NCBI GenBank assembly: GCA_016719635.1
Contig: JADJYT010000001.1
Location: 620,001 to 684,000, forward strand
Origin: Sphingobacteriales bacterium
GTDB taxonomy: Bacteria > Bacteroidota > Bacteroidia > Chitinophagales > JADIYW01
Length of the DNA: 64,000 nucleotides
Direction: 5' to 3'
Shown here: positions 45,682 to 54,695 of the stretch, one piece after another
Position numbering within the stretch: the stretch's first letter is position 1
How the letters are laid out: every line of letters starts with the position of its first letter
Notes under the pieces: model-generated
Told to the model about the DNA's origin: nothing
What the model saw: the letters and a program-made list of their open reading frames with translations, nothing else
Database searches by the model: none
Made by a program: the position numbers and the translations under genes

Positions 45682-47754
45682 TTACTCCCACGGATGGTAG
45701 CTACGTTCTGCACTATTCAGAACCTCTTCTTTTCTTAATGACATTTTCTTGGTTTGCCCGTTTATAAATAACTCCATTTGGTCCGTATAATGTTTGCTAT
45801 CCGGATGCGTCGATGCACCAAACGGAGAAACGGTGTTGATTTCAACATTTTCTCTGCCAAATTTTATAAATTGCATATAGCCGTCTCCTGCCGTCATTTT
45901 GTAAATACCCAGCTTCTTATCATACTTGGTATCGACCGCCCTGGGCACCTCAGACAAACCACTGATTGGGTAGCTTTTATTGCCCCTGACGAGACGCTGC
46001 AAATGACCTAATTCCACATCTGTAGTTTTGAATTTTTTTAACAAATAATTTTTGGCTTTTGACAAAGCATCAATGACCTGTTCTTCCGATAGCGGTTTTT
46101 CCTTTATCATCAAGAAAGCAAATGGAATCTTTGACCTCCCATTCATGAATTTATTGGTCAACATGGCTATGCCGGCATTTTTGTCCGTTGAATGTCCGCT
46201 TAGATCCCATTCTTTTATTTTAATAATGACATCTTTCAGTTCCGGATATTTAGATGTATCCAGTGTGAAAAGCGCACTGAAATTTCGTTTGTATCGGCCG
46301 TCCGGCTCATACGACAAATCGAATTTAATACGCTTAAAATCCTCCCAGGTAAATTTACCCGTATGTTCATTTAACAGGCTGGAAAAGCGTTCATTCCTGT
46401 TATAGGTGAACATCTGCAAGCCGACAAAATAATCTTTCGAATTTTCATCGTAGGCAGTGGCCTGCAAGGGTGTACCATTGCAATTGAATAAAAAACCGCA
46501 TTCAGGGTTCAGGTATTTTATTTTTCGTTCATAGGATAACAGTTGTGTCCACCTATACCGCGACGACGTTCCCGCTACCGGGCGCTGCCAGTCAAGTGTC
46601 GAATCACGGAGCGGTATTTTACCATCGGAAATAAAAAAGATATTACCTTCTTTATCGCCATAGGTGGTATTAAACAATGGCAAAGCATCCATTTTCAATA
46701 CCTGCTGAAACTCCTCCAGATTAGCAGCTTTGTTCATCTTAAACCATTCCTCTGCACCGCGAATATCGGAAGCGGAAGGATAACGCAAGGCATACCAGCC
46801 CTGTTTGGTTTTAAAGACCGGTCCGTATTCACAAACAGGGATTTTACGCCGGACAGGAATCCTGATGGCACCTAATTTTATTTTAAGATGGACTGGCTTA
46901 TAGCTGAAATCTTTCCAGGCGCCATCATACCAGTACCGTTTCTTACCGGCACTTAATTTCATTTTATAGACATCCCCGAAATTATGGTAATCAGTGGTGT
47001 GCGCCCAGCCCAGATGTTCGTTGCATCCAACAAAAACAGATACTCCACCAGGGAATAAACCTCCCAGACAGTTCCAACCTTCGCTGCTGTTGATATGCGC
47101 CTCGTACCAAGCCATCTGTCCTTCAACTGGCTGATGCGAGTTGACGAGCAGCCATATTTTACCGTCCTCTGTCCGCGAAGGCGCAAGTACCATCGCATTG
47201 GAACCCGAACCTTTTTCATTGGGTTGAAAAAATTCAGTAGTGAGATTCTCTTTTATGGCTTTTAAGTCCATACCCGCCCCTGCCAGCAGAATGCCTAACG
47301 TAACATATCCTTTGATTACATCCTGTGGTGAAAACGGAAAGGTGTTTTTTACCAAAACCTCTTCCGGATGTTTCGACGCATAATCATTCACTCCCTGTGT
47401 GTAGCCTTCCACCACTTTCCTGAATTCAGGGGATAAATCGTTTTCATACCTGTTTTCCACCAGTGTATCAACGCCGAAGAACTGTATCGCATAATCAATC
47501 AACACTCCATTTTTTCCCAATACACTTCCTAACATATTTTTGGAAGACAATAAATTATACTGTATCAATTTGAATGCATCTTCACTATGTGCCCAGGCCA
47601 GGCCATATGCCGCATCGGCATCCGCTTTACCGTAAATGTGCGGCACCCCGAATGTATCCCGGACAATGGTTACATTTTCTTTCCGGTAGATATAGGCGGA
47701 TTGTGCCGAGAAAGTACAGACTGCCACAAGTAACGAAAAGAATATTTTTTTCAT
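45682..47754 (-). CDS. Penicillin-acylase-family N-terminal-nucleophile hydrolase
   Basis: A 690-residue exported precursor. Signal peptide about 1-19, then the family opening VTIVRDTFGVPHIYGKADADAAYGLAWAHSEDA (about 28-60). The predicted self-cleavage site and nucleophile is Ser185 in KGSGSNAMVLAPSRT, followed by the beta-chain motifs LVNSHQP, GLFPGGVSVFVGCNEHLGWAHT and FNTTYGDKEGNIFF. Members hydrolyse amide bonds of penicillins, acyl-homoserine lactones or other acylated compounds in the periplasm. Which of these applies is open. It is divergent from the thioesterase gene. Confidence 0.9.
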   Translation of the reverse strand: MKKIFFSLLVAVCTFSAQSAYIYRKENVTIVRDTFGVPHIYGKADADAAYGLAWAHSEDAFKLIQYNLLSSKNMLGSVLGKNGVLIDYAIQFFGVDTLVENRYENDLSPEFRKVVEGYTQGVNDYASKHPEEVLVKNTFPFSPQDVIKGYVTLGILLAGAGMDLKAIKENLTTEFFQPNEKGSGSNAMVLAPSRTEDGKIWLLVNSHQPVEGQMAWYEAHINSSEGWNCLGGLFPGGVSVFVGCNEHLGWAHTTDYHNFGDVYKMKLSAGKKRYWYDGAWKDFSYKPVHLKIKLGAIRIPVRRKIPVCEYGPVFKTKQGWYALRYPSASDIRGAEEWFKMNKAANLEEFQQVLKMDALPLFNTTYGDKEGNIFFISDGKIPLRDSTLDWQRPVAGTSSRYRWTQLLSYERKIKYLNPECGFLFNCNGTPLQATAYDENSKDYFVGLQMFTYNRNERFSSLLNEHTGKFTWEDFKRIKFDLSYEPDGRYKRNFSALFTLDTSKYPELKDVIIKIKEWDLSGHSTDKNAGIAMLTNKFMNGRSKIPFAFLMIKEKPLSEEQVIDALSKAKNYLLKKFKTTDVELGHLQRLVRGNKSYPISGLSEVPRAVDTKYDKKLGIYKMTAGDGYMQFIKFGRENVEINTVSPFGASTHPDSKHYTDQMELFINGQTKKMSLRKEEVLNSAERSYHPWE

Positions 47755-47815
47755 AAAATTGTATCTGCTGAAAATAATAAAAAATAATAAAATTGTATAC
47801 CTGCTGGATTTAAAT

Positions 47816-47823
47816 TAAATTTG
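47816..47823 (+). promoter_or_regulatory. TAnnTTTG -7 element of the thioesterase gene
   Basis: Reads TAAATTTG, 13 nt before the ATG at 47837, with a TTG about 20 nt upstream as a possible -33 element. Confidence 0.55.
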
Positions 47824-47836
47824 AGAAAAATCTTCC

Positions 47837-48241
47837 ATGACTTTCGAACAACGTGCGGAACTATCGGAAACACATATATTCAAGGCTGTATTTCCAAATA
47901 CGACTAACCACTACGATACATTGTTTGGGGGCACGGCCATGCAATTAATGGATGAGGTGGCGTTTATAACCGCTACCCGTTTTGCCCGGCAAAAGATGGT
48001 AACCGTCACTTCCGACAGGATTGATTTCAACATTCCCATCCCGAGTGGCACTATCATTGAGTTGATTGGAAAAGTGGTAAAGATGGGCAATACCAGTCTG
48101 GATATCAAAGTGGAAATATTTATTGAACTTATGAACTCAGACAAACGGGAATTGGCCATTTCAGGCATGTTCAAGTTCGTGGCAATCGGAGAAAACAAGA
48201 AGCCGCTTAAAATTGATATTTCAACCATTAAACAAGATTAA
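47837..48241 (+). CDS. Acyl-CoA thioesterase, hotdog fold (YciA/BFIT type)
   Basis: A 134-residue single hotdog domain. It carries FPNTTNHYDTLFGGTAMQLMDEVAFITATR near residues 19-48, with the conserved Asn/His-Tyr-Asp, the Gly-Gly and the helical Asp-Glu, and a following TSDRIDFNIPIPSGTIIELIGKV strand. It hydrolyses acyl-CoA thioesters in the cytosol. It is 5 bp upstream of the thioredoxin-like gene, so the two are likely cotranscribed. Confidence 0.92.
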   Translation: MTFEQRAELSETHIFKAVFPNTTNHYDTLFGGTAMQLMDEVAFITATRFARQKMVTVTSDRIDFNIPIPSGTIIELIGKVVKMGNTSLDIKVEIFIELMNSDKRELAISGMFKFVAIGENKKPLKIDISTIKQD

Positions 48242-48246
48242 TCAAA

Positions 48247-49407
48247 ATGAAACACCTTTTATTCTTAATTTTCACTTCACTCACAATTCTATTAGCCGCG
48301 GAAGAAACAGGTATCCGGTTTGAACACGATGCCACCTGGCAGCAAATACTGGATAAAGCGAAGAAAGAAAATAAATTCATACTGCTGGATGCCTATGCCA
48401 GCTGGTGCGGCCCCTGCAAATGGATGGCGAAAGAGATATTTCCAAGGCCGGAAGTTGGAAAAACCATAAACCCATACTATGTGAGTGCCAAAATCGATAT
48501 GGAAAAAGGGGAAGGCATTGAATTGTCCAAAAAATATGAAGTTCGAAATTATCCTACCTATCTATTCTTTGACCCGAATGGTAATCTGGTACACCGTAGC
48601 CTTGGTTCCATGATGGCTAAGGATTTCATGCAGGTCTGCAACGATGCACTGGACTCCACCAAACAATATGTGACATTGAGAAACAAATACCTGCAAGGCC
48701 AGCGAGACAGCGCCTTTCTGAAACAGTTTTCCTATATTGCCTCCAATGCTCAGGACAGCCTGTCTGCCATGTCAATGCTGAAATATTTCCAGGCCAACAA
48801 CAACCAGCTGAACAGCAATACCATTCAGTTTATTTTTGCATTGACCGCCAGCATCAATGATACAGGATTCAACATGATTTTAAATAACAAAGATGCATTC
48901 TATAAAGAAATAGGAAAAGACAAGGTAGATGAGTTACTGGAAGAATTGGTTTGGAATGAAGCCAAAAAAGCCGCAAAGAAAGGGACGGATAAAGATGCTT
49001 TCCGAAAAGTCATCCGGCAATACCTGCCGGACAAAACGGACCTGCTCTGTGCCGAATATGAATTGAGTTTGCTGAAACGAACTGGCAACTGGAAAGAATA
49101 TGCGGTGAAGGCTGAAAAATTCGCGAACACTTACTGCCAGAATGACTATGAACGACTGAACAGCATCGCATATAATCTTTTTGAAAACTATACATCCAAG
49201 TCTGTTTTGGAATCAGGTCTTAAACTGGGTCTGCGATCGGTGGAATTGAAGAGTACGTTTGAAAACAACGACACTGTTGCCCGTTTGTATTACAAGCTAA
49301 ATAACAAAGCGAATGCAAAGCAGTATGCACAAAAGGCATATGATTTGGCAAAAGCCGCCGGCGAAGAGTCCTATGAACTTGAGGCATTTCTGAAATCACT
49401 GAAATAG
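48247..49407 (+). CDS. Exported thioredoxin-fold protein with helical C-terminus
   Basis: A 386-residue protein. Signal peptide about 1-18, then a thioredoxin domain (about 25-135) with the active site WCGPC (Cys54, Cys57) in LLDAYASWCGPCKWMAKEIF, a cis-Pro segment (NYPTYLFFDPNG) and the usual length. The remaining 240 residues are helical and TPR-like. It resembles DUF255/thioredoxin-7 type periplasmic thiol-disulfide proteins. The partner protein is unknown. Its last base abuts the stop of the convergent frameshifted gene. Confidence 0.88.
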   Translation: MKHLLFLIFTSLTILLAAEETGIRFEHDATWQQILDKAKKENKFILLDAYASWCGPCKWMAKEIFPRPEVGKTINPYYVSAKIDMEKGEGIELSKKYEVRNYPTYLFFDPNGNLVHRSLGSMMAKDFMQVCNDALDSTKQYVTLRNKYLQGQRDSAFLKQFSYIASNAQDSLSAMSMLKYFQANNNQLNSNTIQFIFALTASINDTGFNMILNNKDAFYKEIGKDKVDELLEELVWNEAKKAAKKGTDKDAFRKVIRQYLPDKTDLLCAEYELSLLKRTGNWKEYAVKAEKFANTYCQNDYERLNSIAYNLFENYTSKSVLESGLKLGLRSVELKSTFENNDTVARLYYKLNNKANAKQYAQKAYDLAKAAGEESYELEAFLKSLK

Positions 49408-50297
49408 TCATTTCATTAAGATCAGCTTTACCGTCTCGCTTTTGCGCATATCCGAATTCAGGATGAATGTTTTAGTCGTGTCATTATCATCTACGGAAAT
49501 AGCGGCGGTATTGGGTGGTATCTTCCCCAGGTTTTCTGCAAACAATAACAACAGATTGTTTTTAGTTTTTAATTCTACGGGAACAGATAATTTTTCCTTT
49601 TTCAGCTGATAATTCATGAGAATCCAGTTTTCATTCAGCTTCAGCGAAACAATATCCCCATCTTCCTGATTGTTGTCCCAAATCTGCAGGCTGACTTTCT
49701 CACTCTTCACCGTACATTCTTTCTCCGCCACCACTTTTCTCTTCGCCAGCTCCAGTGATTTACTCTTCTTACCGTTGATGATGGAATCGGTTTTCTTTTC
49801 CAGAACAGAAAAAGAGTATCATTTTGAACAGGCTTCAGCAAGACTGATGTAAAACATTCAAATACCGGGCTGTAGCTGCCCGAACTGTCTTTCAAAATAA
49901 AATCGGCGGTCTTTCTGAATACCGGATTTCTATACAAGTCCAGTTCCCGTTTACTATCACCGGTTTTTCGGAGTTTAAAATATCCTGAAAAACAATCCCG
50001 GATATGGGGGTACATATATGGAAACTCATTGACTACTTTAAAAGAATCAATCCACAGTTTGTCAGGTTGCTGAAAATGCATGGATAATAAAAACTCGCCG
50101 GAATAATCCCCGCTGAATAAATTCAGCCGCATGCTGCAGGTCTCATTCTTAGATTCCATTAAATCTGACTTTATGAAATAATCCCGATTATCTACATGTC
50201 CCATAATCACCCCCCTCCATTTACCGGAAACATCTTCACTTCTGGAGAATGTTGCAGATAGAGAAAAGAGTATTGCTAAAACAAGCTTAGTTCTCAT
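49408..50297 (-). pseudogene. Exported protein of unknown function, interrupted by one frameshift
   Basis: Two frames join to one protein of about 296 residues. The first, from the ATG at 50297, has a signal peptide (about 1-19) and a beta-rich domain beginning VSGKWRGVIMGH. After NDTLF it runs out of frame into a basic nonsense tail. The second frame carries LEKKTDSIINGKKSKSLEL and a C-terminal beta domain with VSLQIWDNNQEDGDIVSL and IPPNTAAISVDD, a module seen in other Bacteroidota secreted proteins. Adding one A in the run 49809-49813 fuses them. The ATG overlaps the folP stop by 4 bp. Confidence 0.8.
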
Positions 50298-51130
50298 AGG
50301 GTATTCATCATCTCATAAATTTTTATACATTCCATCGCTTCCTTCACATCGTGCGCTCGTAAGATGGCTGCTCCGTTTTGCAAAGCAATCATGTGAACTG
50401 CCGTGGTGGCATTCAAAGCATTTTCAGGTGTTGTTTCCAATAACCTGTACAACATACTTTTTCTTGAAAGACCGGTGAGTATGGGTATGCCTAAGATCTC
50501 AAATACCTTTAAATGCTTCAACAGGTAGTAATTCTGTTCAAGCGTTTTGGAAAATCCGAAACCAACATCCAGTATAACATCTTTAATGCCAAACATTTTG
50601 GCCCGCTTCGTTTGCGCAATGAAATAATCCATCATATCCGGCAGTAAATTATTGTAATGCTGAATTTGATGCATATTAGAAATACCACCCTGTAGATGCA
50701 TCAGGATGAATGGACAATTCAAATCCGCCACGATTTCAAACATCTTTTCATCTTCCGTACCGCCGGAAATATCATTTACAATCATTGCCCCCTGTTCAAC
50801 AGCCTCTTTTACCACGCGGCTTCTGAATGTATCGATACTGATAACAATATCCGGGAACTCTCGGATAATAATTTTGATGGCAGGAATAACCCTTTGCAAC
50901 TCTTCCTCCGCAGAAACCATGGATGCACCGGGCCGGGAAGACATACCGCCGATATCAATCATGGCAGCTCCCTCACTCAGCATTTTTTCCACTTGCATTA
51001 TCAATTGAGCGTCTGCTACATAATTGCCTCCATCAAAAAAGGAATCCGGCGTAACATTCAATATACCCATTACAATAGGCTTATTGATTGTCAGTAACTT
51101 ACCTCTGCAATTAAATGTAAAATTTTGCAT
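50294..51130 (-). CDS. folP: Dihydropteroate synthase
   Basis: A 278-residue TIM-barrel enzyme that condenses 6-hydroxymethyl-dihydropterin pyrophosphate with p-aminobenzoate in folate synthesis, the target of sulfonamides. Motifs are in order: IMGILNVTPDSFFDGG near residue 20, DIGGMSSRPGA near 60, ISIDTFRSRVV near 95, NDISGG near 118, LDVGFGFSKTLEQN near 190, and GLSRKSML near 220. The downstream frameshifted gene overlaps by 4 bp. It is divergent from the DUF1599 gene. Confidence 0.95.
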   Translation of the reverse strand: MQNFTFNCRGKLLTINKPIVMGILNVTPDSFFDGGNYVADAQLIMQVEKMLSEGAAMIDIGGMSSRPGASMVSAEEELQRVIPAIKIIIREFPDIVISIDTFRSRVVKEAVEQGAMIVNDISGGTEDEKMFEIVADLNCPFILMHLQGGISNMHQIQHYNNLLPDMMDYFIAQTKRAKMFGIKDVILDVGFGFSKTLEQNYYLLKHLKVFEILGIPILTGLSRKSMLYRLLETTPENALNATTAVHMIALQNGAAILRAHDVKEAMECIKIYEMMNTL

Positions 51131-51211
51131 AAAAATTCCTACCGCTGTAACTTTTGGTTGAAAACGAAGTTAAAGTTATGTATTTTTAGCGATTGAACTA
51201 AAGTATTTCTT

Positions 51212-51757
51212 GTGAACGAAAAGACATTGAAACAATACGAACGTGCATTTGCAAGATGTGCCGCTGTTTTTGTCAATAAAACAAAAGATTACGGAACCTC
51301 CTGGCGGATATTGCGGACCCGCTCCATTACAGACCAGATATATATAAAAGCAAAACGTATCCGTACAATTGATGAAACGGGCGAAAACAAAGTGGGCGAC
51401 AGTATTGAATCTGAATTTACAGGTTGTGTCAATTATGGTATTATCGCATTGATACAGTTAAGTCTGGAAAACAAAAAAGATGTTCCGGTTGAACTGAATG
51501 CGGAAGATGCAAATGCAATGTACGACCATCAATACGATACTATAAAGAAATTATTTCTGGCAAAAAACCATGATTACGGCGAAGCCTGGAGAGATATGCG
51601 TATCAGCTCCTATACGGATTTAATCTTATCCAAACTGCATCGCATCAAGCAGATTGAAGAGAATAAAGGGCAAACGATCATTTCTGAGGGAATTGATGCT
51701 AACTATATGGATATCGTCAATTATGCCATTTTTGCAATCATTAAATTAAATGAATAG
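51212..51757 (+). CDS. DUF1599 family protein with internal duplication
   Basis: A 181-residue cytosolic protein. Two copies of the same unit are visible: NKTKDYGTSWRILRTRSITDQIYIKAKRIRTI (about 20-52) and AKNHDYGEAWRDMRISSYTDLILSKLHRIKQI (about 115-146), each followed by a conserved NYG/NYA segment. This is DUF1599 (nucleotide modification-associated domain 1), whose function is unsettled. It starts at a GTG. The position between folP and a DoxX-like gene is common in Bacteroidota. Confidence 0.9.
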   Translation: MNEKTLKQYERAFARCAAVFVNKTKDYGTSWRILRTRSITDQIYIKAKRIRTIDETGENKVGDSIESEFTGCVNYGIIALIQLSLENKKDVPVELNAEDANAMYDHQYDTIKKLFLAKNHDYGEAWRDMRISSYTDLILSKLHRIKQIEENKGQTIISEGIDANYMDIVNYAIFAIIKLNE

Positions 51758-51819
51758 ATTTTCCGTATGCGTCTTACAACGCTCAAACGGTATTTTTTTA
51801 TATTAAAAATATTTAAACC

Positions 51820-53049
51820 ATGGATCTAATTACACTTATAGGACTTTTTGCTGCCATCGCATTTGCATTGACAATTTTAGGAAAATTCCTCCTGAAGCAA
51901 CAAAATATAGCCATTAATTTCATACGCTATTTCGTCGGAGTATGGTTTATCTTTTCAGGTGTTGTAAAAGCCATTGACCCCACAGGCACCGCCATAAAAA
52001 TGGAGGAATATTTTGAAATGTTTGAAAAATATGTTCCGGCCCTGACTTTTTTGTGGAAGATAATGGCCGAGCAGGCTTTGGCTGTTTCAGTATTGATGAT
52101 TGTACTGGAGATTTACCTGGGCATCGCATTGATTTTAGGAACCTGGAAAAAAAGCACCATATGGCTGCTGGTGCTGTTGATTGCCTTCTTTACGTTCCTG
52201 ACCGGATTTTCCGCCAAAACAGGTAAGGTAACAGACTGCGGATGTTTTGGTGACTTCATAAAACTTGCGCCTGTTCAGTCCTTTTATAAGGATGTTTTCC
52301 TGACTGCACTGATACTCATTATCTTATTCGGACAAAAATCAATCAAGGAAATTCTTCCCAAAAGAATAAACAAAGTTGCACTCCTCCTGCTGACGCTTGC
52401 AGCGGTTGTATTTACATTCAGAAATATCTATTATGAACCGATTAAAGATTTTCGTCCCTATTCAGTAGGAACCTCCATTCCGGATTGCCTGAAACTGCCG
52501 CCAAATGCCAAACCCTATAAGTATGAAAACACCTTTATCTATAAAAACAAGAAAAGCGGTGAGGTAAAAGAGTTCAAAAACAGCTGGCCGCAGGATATGG
52601 ATAACTGGACATTTGTGGACAGGAAAGATGTAATGATTCAAAAAGGCGATGATCCTAAGTGCAAGGATTTTGCCATCAAGGATGCCAACGGAGGCGACAA
52701 TTCCTCCTCCTTCTTTGAAGAAGAAGAGCATATATTTTTCATCATTATCCCGGATCTGAAAAAAGTCTGCGACAAAGGGTTTGATAAAATCAGGCCAATT
52801 GCTGAAGCTGCCGCTAAAGAGGGGAAATATGTTTTTATACTTACAGGCAGCATCATCAGCGATGTGCAGGCATATGAGAAAAAGTACAATATGGATTATG
52901 AAATCTATAATGCGGATGCCACCCCGTTAAAAACCATCATGCGTTCCAATCCTGGATTACTGATTCTGAAAAAGGGCGTTATCGCCGGAAAATACCATTA
53001 CAATGAATTAAGCACCTACGATGCGTTGAAAAAAAGTGTTTTAAAATAA
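51820..53049 (+). CDS. DoxX/MauE-like membrane protein (BT_3928 type)
   Basis: A 409-residue protein with about seven hydrophobic helices. The first 190 residues form a DoxX/MauE-like bundle with GVWFIFSGVVKAIDPTGTAIKM near residue 40 and a CGCFGDF motif near 144 that is shared with MauE. The C-terminal half is soluble and contains a thioredoxin-like fold (IFFIIIPDLKKVCDKG, YNADATPLKTIMRSNPG) without a CxxC pair. Annotated BT_3928 family proteins have this order. A role in membrane thiol-disulfide exchange is plausible but not shown. Confidence 0.85.
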   Translation: MDLITLIGLFAAIAFALTILGKFLLKQQNIAINFIRYFVGVWFIFSGVVKAIDPTGTAIKMEEYFEMFEKYVPALTFLWKIMAEQALAVSVLMIVLEIYLGIALILGTWKKSTIWLLVLLIAFFTFLTGFSAKTGKVTDCGCFGDFIKLAPVQSFYKDVFLTALILIILFGQKSIKEILPKRINKVALLLLTLAAVVFTFRNIYYEPIKDFRPYSVGTSIPDCLKLPPNAKPYKYENTFIYKNKKSGEVKEFKNSWPQDMDNWTFVDRKDVMIQKGDDPKCKDFAIKDANGGDNSSSFFEEEEHIFFIIIPDLKKVCDKGFDKIRPIAEAAAKEGKYVFILTGSIISDVQAYEKKYNMDYEIYNADATPLKTIMRSNPGLLILKKGVIAGKYHYNELSTYDALKKSVLK

Positions 53050-53080
53050 TTATCTTTCCGTTCATCTTTCAGGGCAATCT

Positions 53081-54142
53081 ATGTACAAATTCATACTTAC
53101 TAAATTTTTCTACGGAATACTGGTGTTGATTGGCGTCATTTTCGTCATTTTCGCCTTGTTCAATCTTTTACCGGTTGATCCTGCACGTCTGACACTGGGG
53201 CAACGCGCAGATGTGGAATCGGTGGAAGCCATCAACAAAGAACTCGGACTGGACCAACCAAAATACATTCAGTTTGCTTTGTATTTGAATGACCTCTCTC
53301 CTATTGCCGTTCACTATGATGATGTGGCCACCGAACAAAAGTATAAATATCAAAAAATCCTCTCTGTCAGTAAAGAGAAAGCACTGGTCATCAAAGCTCC
53401 GTTTTTGCGCCGCTCTTACCAAACCAAAGAAGAAGTCTTAGCAATACTTAAGCGGGCCCTACCTCAAACTATCATTCTGGCTTTTGCTGCGATGATTATT
53501 GCGAGTATTGTTGGCATTTTCCTCGGAGTGATTGCCGCCGTTAAGCAACATTCCTGGTTTGATAATTTAGCCATGTCCCTGTCTGTATTGGGTATTTCTG
53601 TTCCTTCTTATTTTTCAGCCATAGTGTTGGGTTATTTCTTCGGAATTGTCCTTCATAATGTTACCGGTCTTGAACAAACTGGCGGGCTCACGGTGATTGA
53701 TGATTACGGCAACGAAATTCTGGAATTAAAGAATCTGATATTGCCGGCAATTGCACTCGGCTCCCGACCGATTGGAATCATCTTTCAGCTGACCAGAAGC
53801 GCCATGCTCGATGTATTGTCGCAAGACTATATACGTACAGCCAGAGCAAAAGGACTGGCATTTAAAAGTGTGTTGTTTAAACATGCCCTGCGCAATGCGT
53901 TGAATCCGGTGGTAACTACGATTTCCGGCTGGTTCGCCTCATTGCTGGCAGGTGCATTTTTTGTGGAAGTGATTTTTGATATAAAAGGACTGGGATATAC
54001 CGCCGTTGATGCACTTCAAAAATTTGACTTTCCCGTGGCTATGGGTACCGTTTTATTTACCGCATCGGTTTTTATTGTGATGAGTTTTCTGGTAGATATC
54101 CTATATGCTGTACTGGATCCAAGAATCAGAATCGGGAAATAA
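53081..54142 (+). CDS. ABC transporter permease, DppB/OppB type
   Basis: A 353-residue inner-membrane protein with an N-terminal helix and five or six C-terminal helices. LLPVDPARLTLGQRADVESVEAINKELGLDQP is the dipeptide/oligopeptide permease N-terminal signature. The EAA loop reads RTARAKGLAFKSVLFKHALRNAL near residue 250. The central insert (about 80-130) is longer than in typical DppB. No DppC-type partner, ATPase or binding protein is adjacent, so it is a lone permease gene. It is preceded 31 bp away by the DoxX-like gene. Confidence 0.92.
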   Translation: MYKFILTKFFYGILVLIGVIFVIFALFNLLPVDPARLTLGQRADVESVEAINKELGLDQPKYIQFALYLNDLSPIAVHYDDVATEQKYKYQKILSVSKEKALVIKAPFLRRSYQTKEEVLAILKRALPQTIILAFAAMIIASIVGIFLGVIAAVKQHSWFDNLAMSLSVLGISVPSYFSAIVLGYFFGIVLHNVTGLEQTGGLTVIDDYGNEILELKNLILPAIALGSRPIGIIFQLTRSAMLDVLSQDYIRTARAKGLAFKSVLFKHALRNALNPVVTTISGWFASLLAGAFFVEVIFDIKGLGYTAVDALQKFDFPVAMGTVLFTASVFIVMSFLVDILYAVLDPRIRIGK

Positions 54143-54182
54143 GCAAATTTCACCGACATAGAAATAATATAAAACACAAACA

Positions 54183-54695
54183 ATGCTTGTATTTCTAATA
54201 GGCTTCATGGGTTGCGGAAAATCATACGTAGGAAGAAATCTGGCTCCCCTGATGGGTTTTGATTACCTGGATATTGACAAACACATTGAAGAAATGGAAG
54301 GACTAACCGTGAAAGAAATCCTTGAACAGAAAGGCGAAGCCTATTTCAGGCAAAGAGAGCGGGAAATCATACTAGCGTTGGACAGTTCGGAAAACAGGAT
54401 AGTGAGTACAGGGGGCGGTGCGCCTTGTTTTTTTGACAACATGGATTTGATGAATGAAAAAGGACTGACCATTTACTTAAACAGGACAAAAAAACTGGTC
54501 GTTTACCGTTTACTGAAAGGACAACATAAGCGGCCTTTGCTAACAGGCTTATCCACGGAAGAACTGGAAAAATTCTATGATGAACGTTTAGAAATCAGAA
54601 AATCCTATTATGAAAAGGCAAAAATTTTTGCTGGGGATGCCGGTGTGGAAGAAATAAGGGAAATGATTGACAATTCCAGTCAACACAACCAATAA
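54183..54695 (+). CDS. aroK: Shikimate kinase
   Basis: A 170-residue NMP-kinase-fold enzyme that phosphorylates shikimate in aromatic amino-acid synthesis. The P-loop GFMGCGKSYVGRNLA is at residues 7-21, the DYLDIDKHIEE motif follows at about 29, and STGGGAPCF near 79 completes the shikimate site. A KRPLLTG lid segment is near 120. It follows the DppB-like gene by 40 bp. Its stop is directly adjacent to the convergent SanA-like gene stop. Confidence 0.95.
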   Translation: MLVFLIGFMGCGKSYVGRNLAPLMGFDYLDIDKHIEEMEGLTVKEILEQKGEAYFRQREREIILALDSSENRIVSTGGGAPCFFDNMDLMNEKGLTIYLNRTKKLVVYRLLKGQHKRPLLTGLSTEELEKFYDERLEIRKSYYEKAKIFAGDAGVEEIREMIDNSSQHNQ

